A stretch of DNA of 64,000 nt, from the NCBI RefSeq assembly GCF_003367315.1, contig NZ_CP031415.1, positions 742,001 through 806,000 of the forward strand. Direction: 5' to 3'. The notes beneath the pieces are model-generated. The model had not been told where the DNA came from. It searched no databases and was given only the letters and a program-made list of their open reading frames with translations. Made by a program: the position numbers and the translations under genes. This DNA comes from Saccharospirillum mangrovi (lineage in GTDB: Bacteria > Pseudomonadota > Gammaproteobacteria > Pseudomonadales > Natronospirillaceae). Within the stretch, counting starts at the first letter, position 1; every line of letters starts with the position of its first letter. Below are positions 26,678-34,678 of the stretch, one piece after another.

Positions 26678-27055
26678 TTGATTCCAAGAAGCACAGCAAA
26701 CTTGAATGAAGGTGATTTTTCATGGGTTGAAAGAGATGATGGACTTTTTGTTCCACTCATGCTTATTTCAAAGATCGGAGGCAAACGTTCGTACTTCTAT
26801 GGCGGGATCATAAATTTGGCTACAACAAAAGAAAGCGAGATTCCGATAGGATTGAGTATTCTAGAATATGCGTTATTGCATATAGATGTATTTAAAAATA
26901 ACGAACTAAAAGTCGAGGGGAATCTATTGAGCAAGTTAGAAAAAGGACTAGTTGATGAAATAAAGCATCAAATTAGTGATCTTAGAATTGGGTCGAAATC
27001 GAGTGTATGGGGCTATCGAACAATCTATAAGTACGCTGCTGAAGTAAAAGCTTAG
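26678..27055 (+). CDS. Small protein, possibly Imm26-like, cassette-region gene
   Basis: 125 residues if translation starts at the TTG at 26678, which is preceded by GAGGGAG at good spacing. LNEGDFSWVERDDGLFVPLM and SYFYGGIINLAT resemble the opening of Imm26-type immunity proteins, but the resemblance is weak. There is no signal peptide. No clear attC site follows; instead a transposase scrap with the dispersed GGACACCCAC word does. Confidence 0.5.
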   Translation: MIPRSTANLNEGDFSWVERDDGLFVPLMLISKIGGKRSYFYGGIINLATTKESEIPIGLSILEYALLHIDVFKNNELKVEGNLLSKLEKGLVDEIKHQISDLRIGSKSSVWGYRTIYKYAAEVKA

Positions 27056-27082
27056 CAGGCTTTAATCTATCAATTGGGTTAC

Positions 27083-27158
27083 GGTGGGTGTACTGCTAGT
27101 TAAAGCGTTTTCTGCTGCGCACTTTCCGACCAGTCCTGTAAACAGGACACCCACTTTA
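27083..27158 (-). mobile_element. Miniature Y1-transposase-derived element
   Basis: GGTGGGTGTAC (27083-27093) and GGACACCCACTTTA (27145-27158) are near-inverted ends. Between them the minus strand encodes TGRKVRSRKR, matching the TGRQVRRGKR segment of the remnant at 25110-25428. 27105-27137 and 25305-25337 are about 85% identical by eye. It looks like an internally deleted copy of the same element. Confidence 0.55.
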
Positions 27159-27241
27159 GTGGAAGCTCCTAAAGACTTGTCCTTTATATAGTCTAAGTGT
27201 ATTACTTAACCGCCAAAGTCACAGGATTAAGGATAATCCAT

Positions 27242-27910
27242 ATGCAACAACGATCTATTTATAAAAGTATTGCTGCGCAATTACGCCTTGGAGTGATAGT
27301 ACTGCTCATCACTTGCACTGTTTCCGAAGCCTCAGACAATAGTGCATTCACCGAAGCAGAGAGTGGTCAGGAAATTCAGCAACCATCTGTCGATCAGCAG
27401 CTTGCCTACAATAATAGCAATTCCGAAACAGTCATTAATCGGCTCCTGTACATGAAGACAGCCTTTGAAGAGAAAAGCGCTGAGAAGATGTCAGATTTTT
27501 TTGATTTCCCTACTTCAAATTTCATGTTTATTAGAAGGAATGATGAATTAGCTGAAAGATTGGCGTTAAACAACAATAGCATTTCAAGGCGCGACTTTAT
27601 TGAATTGGCAAATATTGATACTGCCAGCTTTCACCCAAGTCTCTATCAGTTGTTGGTGTTATTGGATTTGGATGAACTTAGGCACTCTGATGTCGTTGAA
27701 AGGGATGTCGAGATTGAAAATGACGGGTGCTATTACATGTATAGATTGAAGATAGATGAAAGCATTTTAATCATAAGTTACGGTTCAAATTCGAATATGA
27801 AGTATTTAGATTTAGTAAGCGGCGAAGAATGCCCAGAGGGAAGTTATTTTTTGTATTTTGATATTGGGAACGACACCCTCAAATTTACTGGATTGGAAGT
27901 GGCTGGTTAA
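27242..27910 (+). CDS. Exported protein of unknown function
   Basis: 222 residues from the ATG at 27242, which has AAGGA at good spacing. A basic N-terminus and hydrophobic stretch (LRLGVIVLLITCTVSEAS) indicate export. The mature protein is acidic, with an Asn/Ser-rich linker and a C-terminal domain containing ENDGCYYMYRLKIDESILII. No family recognised. It is the last gene of the accessory insert; the word GGGATGCCCACCTTA follows within ten bases of its stop. Confidence 0.55.
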   Translation: MQQRSIYKSIAAQLRLGVIVLLITCTVSEASDNSAFTEAESGQEIQQPSVDQQLAYNNSNSETVINRLLYMKTAFEEKSAEKMSDFFDFPTSNFMFIRRNDELAERLALNNNSISRRDFIELANIDTASFHPSLYQLLVLLDLDELRHSDVVERDVEIENDGCYYMYRLKIDESILIISYGSNSNMKYLDLVSGEECPEGSYFLYFDIGNDTLKFTGLEVAG

Positions 27911-28013
27911 AGTAAATGGGATGCCCACCTTATTGCTCGCCTTTATCTTATATACAAAGACCTGACCCTTCGGCTGTATGCGCTCAACCGGGAAACCCAA
28001 ATAACCAACCAAC

Positions 28014-28040
28014 AAAAAGCCGGGCAAAGCCCGGCTTTTT
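28014..28040. terminator. Bidirectional terminator at the right edge of the accessory insert
   Basis: A GCCGGGC/GCCCGGC stem extended by five A:T pairs, with loop AAA. It follows the stop of the Bcr/CflA gene on the minus strand and also faces the insert. Confidence 0.9.
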
Positions 28041-28058
28041 AATCATCACCCCACCTAA

Positions 28059-29252
28059 TCAAGCAGGCACAGGCGTAACCGACTTCAACGTCAGCACCGA
28101 CAACAACACCGCTATACCGGCGCAGGTTGCGATACCTGCCACCAAAGTAATCGGCGTGCCATTAAACAGCGAGCTGAGGATGGCGATGGCGACGGCGCCC
28201 AGCACCATTTGCAAGGTGCCGCCCAAAGACGCAGCGGTCCCGGCAATCGGGCCGTGTTCTTCCAGTGCCAGCACCATGGAGGTTGGAATCACCAGGCCGA
28301 GGAAGGCGAAGGTGAGGGCCAGCATGGCGACCAGTAACGGGAAGGCGTCCCAACCGAGCAGTACGAACAACAGCAGCAAGCCGGCCGAGGTGCCGTAGCC
28401 GGCGACGGCCCATTTCACTACGGCGATGGAGCCGAAGCGGTTGCCCAGGTTGGCGGCGACCTGGCTGGAGGCGAAAAAGCCCAATGCGTTCACCGCGAAG
28501 AACAGGCTGAACTGGAAGGGGTTCAGGCCGTAGTAGTCGGTGTACAGGAAGGAGGCGATGGAGATGAACGAGAAGAAACTCGCCATGCCCATGCCGCCGA
28601 TCAGCGTCAGGCCCATAAAGCCGGGGTCGGCGAACAGGGTTTTGAACGCGCGCAGCATGTTGCGGAATTTGAATGGCGCGCGGTCGGCCGGTGCCAGCGT
28701 TTCCGGCAAGCCGAATACGGCGGCGCTGACGCTGACGATGGTCACCAGGGCGCAAGCGACAAACACCGCGCGCCAGCCGAACGGGATGATGACGGCGCTG
28801 CCGATCATCGGTGCCAGCATCGGGGCGACGGAAATCACCAACATGACGGTCGACATTAAGCGCGTTGCGGCTGCGCCGGTGTAGCGGTCACGAATTACGG
28901 CGCGCGGAATCGACATCACGGCGGCCGCGCCCACGCCCTGGAAGAAGCGCAAGGCGATCAGCCATTCGATGCTCGGTGCCAAAGCGCAGCCGATGGACGC
29001 AACGGCGAACAAGCCGAGGCCGAAATACAACGGCGGCTTGCGGCCGAACACATCCGATGCCGGGCCGTAGAACAATTGCGATAAACCGAAGGCGACGAAG
29101 AACGACATCAGCGTGCCTTGGGTGGCCGAGGTTGAAGCGGCCAAATCGGCGGAGATGGTTGGCATCGCCGGTAGGTACATGTCGATGGCAAATGGGCCAA
29201 GAGCGCCCATCAACCCCAAAATCAGAGCTGTTTTGAATAGGTCGGTGTTCAC
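28059..29252 (-). CDS. Bcr/CflA-family multidrug (possibly siderophore) exporter
   Basis: A 397-residue, twelve-helix major facilitator. The start is GTG at 29252 with AAAGGA seven bases upstream. GPFAIDMYLPAMPTISADL, GLSQLFYGPASDVFGRKPPL and RFFQGVGAAAVMSIPRAVIRD are signature segments of the Bcr/CflA group. Known members export bicyclomycin, chloramphenicol or other small molecules. Its place between iron importers allows siderophore export, but this is inference. Confidence 0.88.
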   Translation of the reverse strand: MNTDLFKTALILGLMGALGPFAIDMYLPAMPTISADLAASTSATQGTLMSFFVAFGLSQLFYGPASDVFGRKPPLYFGLGLFAVASIGCALAPSIEWLIALRFFQGVGAAAVMSIPRAVIRDRYTGAAATRLMSTVMLVISVAPMLAPMIGSAVIIPFGWRAVFVACALVTIVSVSAAVFGLPETLAPADRAPFKFRNMLRAFKTLFADPGFMGLTLIGGMGMASFFSFISIASFLYTDYYGLNPFQFSLFFAVNALGFFASSQVAANLGNRFGSIAVVKWAVAGYGTSAGLLLLFVLLGWDAFPLLVAMLALTFAFLGLVIPTSMVLALEEHGPIAGTAASLGGTLQMVLGAVAIAILSSLFNGTPITLVAGIATCAGIAVLLSVLTLKSVTPVPA

Positions 29253-29387
29253 TGGGTGTTCCTTTGGAGGTTCATGCCCCGACGAGACGTGTCGGGACTA
29301 CTGCGGTCATTTATAGAGTTTAACGATTTGCCGCTCGTGGCGAATGTCCCGAAGGTCACTCTTTATCTAAGTATTTTTGATCTAAGT

Positions 29388-29519
29388 GTTTCATTCGGTC
29401 TCCCTGCTGAATGAAACACACGCCTTGGCAACTCTGGCGAAGATGCGTGGATCTTCTGGTGTTGCCAAGGCTCCCGCCCGGGCGATGCCCGGCGGCGGCA
29501 CATCCGTGTGCCGCTCCAT
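29388..29519 (-). ncRNA. Run of four strong hairpins overlapping a 42-codon frame
   Basis: On the minus strand: GCGGCACA-N4-TGTGCCGC, then CCGGGC-ATC-GCCCGG, then CCTTGGCAAC...GTTGCCAAGG (enclosing GAAGAT...ATCTTC), then GTTTCATTC-N12-GAATGAAAC, all perfect stems. A frame from ATG at 29519 to TGA at 29391 encodes MERHTDVPPPGIARAGALAT... AKACVSFSRETE. It lies between the stop of an iron permease and the Bcr/CflA gene on the same strand. No ribosome binding site precedes the ATG and no T-run follows any stem. It could be a leader RNA for the exporter or a selfish element. Confidence 0.4.
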
Positions 29520-29584
29520 AGGGTTACTACCGTGGCTGAAGAGTAATCGTTTGGCGGGGCACGGTATCGACAACGGATGATGAA

Positions 29585-30628
29585 TTAATGACGGCGTCGA
29601 TACAGCAGGTAGATAAAGAAAGGCGCGCCGACGGCGGAAACAAAAATACCGGCGGGCAAATCTTGCGGCAGGAACAGTGTGCGACCGATCAGGTCGGCGA
29701 CCAACACCAGCGCAGCGCCGGTGCAGGCGGAACCGAACAACTGCCCGTTGAGGGTGCGGCCGGTCAACCCACGCGCCAGATGCGGTGCCAGCAAACCGAC
29801 AAAGCCGATGCCGCCGGCGAACGCGACGGCCGATCCGGCCAGGCCGACGCTGCACAACAGCAGCAATAATCGATAACGGTTGACCGCGAGGCCGAGGCCA
29901 ACCGCTTGGCTGTCCGTCAAGGTCAGCACGCTCAGCGGTCGCGCCAGCAGCCAGGTGGCGGGCAGCAGGATTGCGGTCCAGGGCAGCAGGCCCCAAACGT
30001 CCTGCCATTGTGCGCCGTACAGACTGCCGGTGAGCCAGACGTAAGCGCGCACCGTGGTCGATAACGGACTCATCACCAGCACCAGCGTGGTGATGGCTTT
30101 GAGCGCTGCAGCTAGCGCGATGCCGACCAGAACCAGCCGGATCGGCAAGACGCCGCCGCGCCAGGCGAGCGCGTAGATCAGACCGGAACTCAGCAGCGCG
30201 CCGGCTATCGCCAGTGGTGGCAACCAGTCCAGGCTCAGCGCCGTGCCCCAGGCCAGAAACAACACAGCGGCGACGGCCGCGCCATCGGTCACGCCAACGA
30301 TGTCGGGCGACGCCAAGGGGTTGCGCACCAATCGCTGCAAGATGGCGCCGGAGACGCCCAAACCGGCACCGACCATCAACGCCAGCAGGGCGCGTGGCAG
30401 CCGCAACGTCTGCACGACAAAGCGGTGCTCGCTGGTGTCGGGTTGCCAAATCGCCCCTGCGACATCGGCGGGCGATAAATAGCTCGAACCCAGGCACAGA
30501 TAAATGCCGAACAACAGCAGTAAGACCGCGAGCGATATCAGACAGCCAATCACCGTCGAGCGGTGCAGGGCAAACGCCAGTCGTTCATGGCGGCTGCGGA
30601 CTATCCAGTGCGACCGTTGAGACGTCAT
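29585..30628 (-). CDS. Iron-siderophore ABC permease (FecD/FepG type)
   Basis: A 347-residue FecCD-family permease. It opens SHWIVRSRHERLAFALHRS, like the permease at 17493-18560, and carries LRLPRALLALMVGAGLGVSG, RNPLASPDIVGVTDGA and GGIGFVGLLAPHLARGL. It overlaps the preceding permease by four bases. The operon (binding protein, two permeases) lacks an ATPase gene. Confidence 0.9.
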   Translation of the reverse strand: MTSQRSHWIVRSRHERLAFALHRSTVIGCLISLAVLLLLFGIYLCLGSSYLSPADVAGAIWQPDTSEHRFVVQTLRLPRALLALMVGAGLGVSGAILQRLVRNPLASPDIVGVTDGAAVAAVLFLAWGTALSLDWLPPLAIAGALLSSGLIYALAWRGGVLPIRLVLVGIALAAALKAITTLVLVMSPLSTTVRAYVWLTGSLYGAQWQDVWGLLPWTAILLPATWLLARPLSVLTLTDSQAVGLGLAVNRYRLLLLLCSVGLAGSAVAFAGGIGFVGLLAPHLARGLTGRTLNGQLFGSACTGAALVLVADLIGRTLFLPQDLPAGIFVSAVGAPFFIYLLYRRRH

Positions 30629-31629
30629 AAGGCGGGGCTGCGTTTGCGCGCGACGGCGATGAAAAACGGCGTACCAACCAAAGCCGTTAACGCGCCAACC
30701 GGTATTTCCTGCGGCGGCACGATAAAGCGCGACAGCGTATCGGCACCGAGCAGCAGACTGGCACCCAACAGCGCCGAGGCGGGCAACACCCAGCGGTGAT
30801 CGCGGCCAAACAGCCCCCGCGCCAAGTGCGGCACGATCAAACCGATAAAACCGATCAGCCCGGCCAACGCCACCGAACCGCCCGCCAATACAACAATCAC
30901 CGCGCCCAACGCCAAACGCGTTGCCAGCACACGCTGGCCGAGACTGCGCGCCACCGTTTCATCGAGCATCATCACATTGACTTGCCGCACCAGCAGCGCG
31001 GTGACGAGCAGCGCGGCGATAAAAAATGGCACAAAGGGTGTCATCGTTGCGAACGAAGTGCCGGCGACCGAACCGCCGAGCCAATACAGAATGCCTTCGA
31101 GACTTTCCTGATTCAGGATCAGCAAGCCCTGGGTGAAGGCGACGAACAGGGCCGTCATCGCCGCGCCGGCGAGCACGATGCGCACAGGCGATAAACCGGC
31201 CGGCCCGCTCATGCCGAGCAAATACACCAACACACTGGCGACGGCTGCGCCCAAAAACGCGAACCCGATGAACTGGCTGACCGACGTCAGCGACAGAAAA
31301 GTGTACGCCAGCGCGACAAAAAACAGCGCTCCGGCGTTGATGCCGAACAGGCTTGGCGAGGCCAGCGCATTGCGCGTTAACGCCTGCATCAAGGCGCCGG
31401 AGATGGCCAGACTCGAGCCGACCAACAACGCCAGCACGGCCCGGTTCAGCCGGTTGGCGCGCACGATGATGTGGTTCACCACCGTGTCGTCGTAAGCGAA
31501 CAGGGCGTGCAGCACGGTGTCGAGCGACATCGCCGTCTGGCCCAGTGCGATGCTGGCGAAACCGGTTGCCAGCGCCAGCGCCAGACAGGCCAGCAACGCC
31601 AGCGATTTTGCGACGGTCGACGTCAGCAA
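30625..31629 (-). CDS. Iron-siderophore ABC permease (FecC/FepD type)
   Basis: A 334-residue permease with RLNRAVLALLVGSSLAISGA, RNALASPSLFGINAGA and GLIGFIGLIVPHLARGLFG. It lies six bases after the binding protein gene and is translationally coupled to the second permease. The two should form the channel of one importer. Confidence 0.9.
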   Translation of the reverse strand: MLTSTVAKSLALLACLALALATGFASIALGQTAMSLDTVLHALFAYDDTVVNHIIVRANRLNRAVLALLVGSSLAISGALMQALTRNALASPSLFGINAGALFFVALAYTFLSLTSVSQFIGFAFLGAAVASVLVYLLGMSGPAGLSPVRIVLAGAAMTALFVAFTQGLLILNQESLEGILYWLGGSVAGTSFATMTPFVPFFIAALLVTALLVRQVNVMMLDETVARSLGQRVLATRLALGAVIVVLAGGSVALAGLIGFIGLIVPHLARGLFGRDHRWVLPASALLGASLLLGADTLSRFIVPPQEIPVGALTALVGTPFFIAVARKRSPAL

Positions 31630-31635
31630 GTGGCG

Positions 31636-32541
31636 TCAGTCCAGGCCGTAATGTTCGAACACGCTATCGACCATGCGCTGGGCGGCAATCGGGCCGCCGC
31701 CCATGTTCCAGTCGACTTCGTTGACGCGATACACCTGGCCGTTGCGCACCGCATCGAGGGTGTTCCACAGCGGGTGGCTGGTCCATTCCTGATAGTTTTC
31801 CATCACCGTCGGGTCGGTCTCGGTCATAAAGATGAAGAACACATCGGCGTTCATCGCCGGAATGCTTTCTTTGGACGTCAGCTTCACGCCCCAGACGTCT
31901 TCGCGGTGCGCCGCCGGTCGTTCAAAACCGAGTTCGTTCAGGATGTTGCCGGCGAAACTTGAGTAATAAATGCGCGCGTGGTCGTTGCGGAAGTTCAGCA
32001 ACGCCACTTGTTGCGGCCAGTGAATGCCATCGAGCGTGCGCACGCGTTGTTGGAATTCGGCGATGCGGGCGTTCCATTGCTCGTGCCAGGCGGCGGCTTC
32101 GGCCTGTTTGCCGGTCGCGGCGGCGACCAGATCAAGCGTTTCCTTAAATTGGAAAACCGTTTCGTGAGCGATGGTCGGGGCGATTTGGTTTAACTGATCG
32201 TAGACCGCTTCGTGACGCATCTTGGCGGCAATAATCACATCCGGATGCAGCGCCGCAATTTCTTCCAGGTTCGGTTGGGTTTCCAAACCGACGTGCGGCA
32301 CACCGGCCAGATCGTCACGCAGGTATTCGTACATCGGCTTTTCCACCCAGGAATCCACCACGCCTACCGGCGTGATGCCGAGCGCCACGGCGGCATCGGT
32401 CGCGCCCTGGTAAAGCGTGACGACGCGCAGCGCCGGAGTGTCCAGTTCGGCAGTACCGAGCGCGTGCTCAATGGTGATGGGTTCGGCTTGTGCCAGTCCC
32501 CAGACGGCGAGCAACGGTAGGGCGTGTTTGAGCGTGAACAT
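31636..32541 (-). CDS. Periplasmic iron-siderophore/iron-dicitrate binding protein
   Basis: A 301-residue protein with a short signal peptide (to GLAQAEP). TPALRVVTLYQGATDAAVAL, LEEIAALHPDVIIAAKM and QLNQIAPTIAHETVFQFKE resemble FecB/YfmC-type binding proteins. It is the first gene of the ATPase-less importer operon. A Fur-box candidate at 32635-32649 lies about 95 bases upstream and is shared with a divergent binding protein gene. Confidence 0.87.
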   Translation of the reverse strand: MFTLKHALPLLAVWGLAQAEPITIEHALGTAELDTPALRVVTLYQGATDAAVALGITPVGVVDSWVEKPMYEYLRDDLAGVPHVGLETQPNLEEIAALHPDVIIAAKMRHEAVYDQLNQIAPTIAHETVFQFKETLDLVAAATGKQAEAAAWHEQWNARIAEFQQRVRTLDGIHWPQQVALLNFRNDHARIYYSSFAGNILNELGFERPAAHREDVWGVKLTSKESIPAMNADVFFIFMTETDPTVMENYQEWTSHPLWNTLDAVRNGQVYRVNEVDWNMGGGPIAAQRMVDSVFEHYGLD

Positions 32542-32634
32542 GGCGTCCTCTGGTTGGGTTGCGTAAGTCGGTTGGTCAGGGTTTCGGGTGCGATGGCGCG
32601 CGCGGCGGGCCGGCGCAAAGAGCGGACATACTAT

Positions 32635-32649
32635 TGATAGAAATTCTCA
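32635..32649. promoter_or_regulatory. Fur-box candidate in the divergent importer/binding-protein region
   Basis: TGATAGAAATTCTCA matches the 7-1-7 Fur consensus with both outer triplets intact and 11 of 14 arm positions. It lies between genes read to the left (32541) and right (32733). Confidence 0.7.
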
Positions 32650-32732
32650 TTTTCAATACTATTTAGATCGCTTCCAAGCCTGAAATGCCGCCTCCGGGTT
32701 GGCGCTCAATCCCCGATTTTTGGAGTCTGCCT

Positions 32733-33707
32733 GTGTCTTTTGCGCTGCGCGTTGTCGTTGTTGTTTCGTTACTGTTGTCGGGCTTTGCCCGAGCCGAATC
32801 CGCCTTTCCGGTCACGCTGGAACATAAGTACGGCAGTACCACCATTAATGCCGAACCGGTGCGGGTGGTGTCGGTCGGTTTCAGCGATCAGGACGATATT
32901 CTGGCGCTCGGCGTGAAGCCGGTAGCGGTGCGCGAATGGTACGGCGACATGCCGTACGCCACCTGGCCCTGGGCGCAAGATGAATTGGGCGATGCTCAGC
33001 CGGTGGTGCTGGGTTCGCGCGATCTGGATTTTGAAGCCATTGCCGAGTTGCAGCCGGATCTGATCATCGGCGTCTCTTCCGGCATGACCGAGCGCGAATA
33101 CCAACAATTAAGCCGCATCGCGCCGACCTTGCCGCAGTCCGGCGAGTACATCGATTACGGCGTGCCGTGGGATGTGCGCACCCGCACCATTGGCAAGGCG
33201 CTGGGCCAGTTTGAACAGGCCGACGCTCTCGTTAACCGACTCGATGCCCGCATCGACGCGCTGCGCGACAGCCACCCGGAATTCCACGGCAAAACCGCCG
33301 CTGTTGCCTTCTATTACAACGGCGACATTGGCGCTTACACCTCCAGCGATTTGCGCAGCCGGTTGTTGGTGCGTCTGGGCTTTGACATTCCGGCGGCGTA
33401 CGACGACATCGCCGGCGACGCCTTTTACGCCTCCTTCAGTGAAGAACGCATCGATTTGTTGGACGTCGATGCCTTGATCTGGCTGTCCGGCGGCGATGCA
33501 CTGAAAACCAGCGACGCCCTGACACTGCGACCGACGTTGCGCGCCTATCAGCAAGGCCGGGAGATTTTTGTCGGCGATTTGCTGGCCGGTGCCTATTCCT
33601 TTTTCAGCCCGCTGAGTCTGGATTACGTGTTGGACGAACTGGTGCCGGAACTGGCGTTGGCGGTCGATGGCGACCCCAGCACCCTTGTGCCGTCGTCGGC
33701 GCAGTGA
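32733..33707 (+). CDS. Periplasmic iron-siderophore binding protein
   Basis: 324 residues. GTG at 32733 is chosen because GGAG lies seven bases upstream and a signal peptide follows (SFALRVVVVVSLLLSGFARA). VTLEHKYGSTTINAEPVRVV, DQDDILALGVKPVAVREWYG and EREYQQLSRIAPTLP make it a close relative of the protein at 19615-20604. It is followed eight bases later by fhuF. No permease lies on its strand; it probably uses one of the two neighbouring permease pairs. Confidence 0.87.
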   Translation: MSFALRVVVVVSLLLSGFARAESAFPVTLEHKYGSTTINAEPVRVVSVGFSDQDDILALGVKPVAVREWYGDMPYATWPWAQDELGDAQPVVLGSRDLDFEAIAELQPDLIIGVSSGMTEREYQQLSRIAPTLPQSGEYIDYGVPWDVRTRTIGKALGQFEQADALVNRLDARIDALRDSHPEFHGKTAAVAFYYNGDIGAYTSSDLRSRLLVRLGFDIPAAYDDIAGDAFYASFSEERIDLLDVDALIWLSGGDALKTSDALTLRPTLRAYQQGREIFVGDLLAGAYSFFSPLSLDYVLDELVPELALAVDGDPSTLVPSSAQ

Positions 33708-33714
33708 GGTAAAT

Positions 33715-34602
33715 ATGGCCCGCGTCGCGCGTTTGCATTGGGTGCCCAGTCTGGCCGATTCGCTGGCCCGGATGGCGTCGGTATCCGAACATCTGCAATC
33801 TGATGTCGGTCCGCTGGACGGCGAATGGGTGGCGTATGCCGATTTGCTGTCGGAACACTCGCCGTTACGCGATGCGCTGTTGGCGGGCGAAGCCGAACGT
33901 TGTCCGGGTCTCGACGCCAAAGGCCAGGTTGCCTTTTTGCTGGGTGGCGTGGCGCACTATGTGTTGATCGTCTTGGCGCCGCTGTTGATGTTGGGGCGTC
34001 AGGTGCCGCTGTTGCAGCCCGATCGTCTGGCGTTTCGCACCCGTCAGGTGCCGTATCAGCACGGCGGCGAGACCCTGACCTATCAAGCCATCGATTGGCG
34101 CTTTCTCAGCGAACAATTCTGGACCGACCAACACGGCGAGTTGCCCCACGGCGGCTTCGGAGTGGCGTCTGCGCAGGCGTTGCGCGCCCAGTTGAATGCC
34201 CAATTGGAAGTCATGTTCGAGCCGTTGATTGCACGGCTGAAATCGATCAGCAAGCTGAGCCAGGGCGCCCAATGGCGCATCGTGGCCGATTCGCTGGCTG
34301 GCGCCTTTCTCAGTACCGGTCAGGCGATCAATCTGGAAGCGCAGGCTTGTGCCGAGGCCGACGCCTTGATCGCCGATCCGCTGGCGGCCATCCACAATTC
34401 AAAAACCGGGTTTGTGGAGATTGCGGTCGATCATCCCAGCAAGCCAGGCCAGCCGATTCGTCGCACCTACCGCGCCCGTGGCGGTTGCTGCCGCTATTAC
34501 ACCGCCGACAGCGGCCATCTGTGCGCGACCTGTGTGTTGATCAAACCGGACGAACGCGATGAACGGTTGCGCAACCATTTGCGTCATCACGCGCACGATT
34601 GA
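33715..34602 (+). CDS. fhuF: FhuF-like ferric-siderophore reductase
   Basis: 295 residues from the ATG at 33715 (GAGG overlaps the previous stop). The C-terminus carries the defining C-C-x10-C-x2-C pattern: C258 C259, then C270 and C273. In FhuF these hold a [2Fe-2S] cluster that reduces Fe(III) bound to hydroxamate siderophores in the cytoplasm. The rest of the protein is the usual poorly conserved helical domain. It forms a two-gene unit with the preceding binding protein under the Fur box at 32635. Confidence 0.85.
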   Translation: MARVARLHWVPSLADSLARMASVSEHLQSDVGPLDGEWVAYADLLSEHSPLRDALLAGEAERCPGLDAKGQVAFLLGGVAHYVLIVLAPLLMLGRQVPLLQPDRLAFRTRQVPYQHGGETLTYQAIDWRFLSEQFWTDQHGELPHGGFGVASAQALRAQLNAQLEVMFEPLIARLKSISKLSQGAQWRIVADSLAGAFLSTGQAINLEAQACAEADALIADPLAAIHNSKTGFVEIAVDHPSKPGQPIRRTYRARGGCCRYYTADSGHLCATCVLIKPDERDERLRNHLRHHAHD

Positions 34603-34643
34603 AACCTTCAGTCTGAAATGTGGAACTGATCACAAATTACTCT

Positions 34644-34672
34644 TTGCAAATGATAATAATTATCGTTAATAT
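34644..34672 (+). promoter_or_regulatory. Sigma70 promoter with an embedded near-consensus Fur box
   Basis: TTGCAA (34644-34649) and TAATAT (34667-34672) are separated by exactly 17 bases. The spacer contains TGATAATAATTATCG (34651-34665), differing from the Fur 7-1-7 consensus only at the last base. A second overlapping Fur-like half extends into TAATATCATTTTC. This is the strongest Fur site in the window. Confidence 0.8.
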
Positions 34673-34678
34673 CATTTT

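Noticed and set aside
21594-28040. Integron integrase gene
   Set aside because: No tyrosine-recombinase frame occurs in or beside the cassette region; the only recombinase traces are Y1 transposase scraps.
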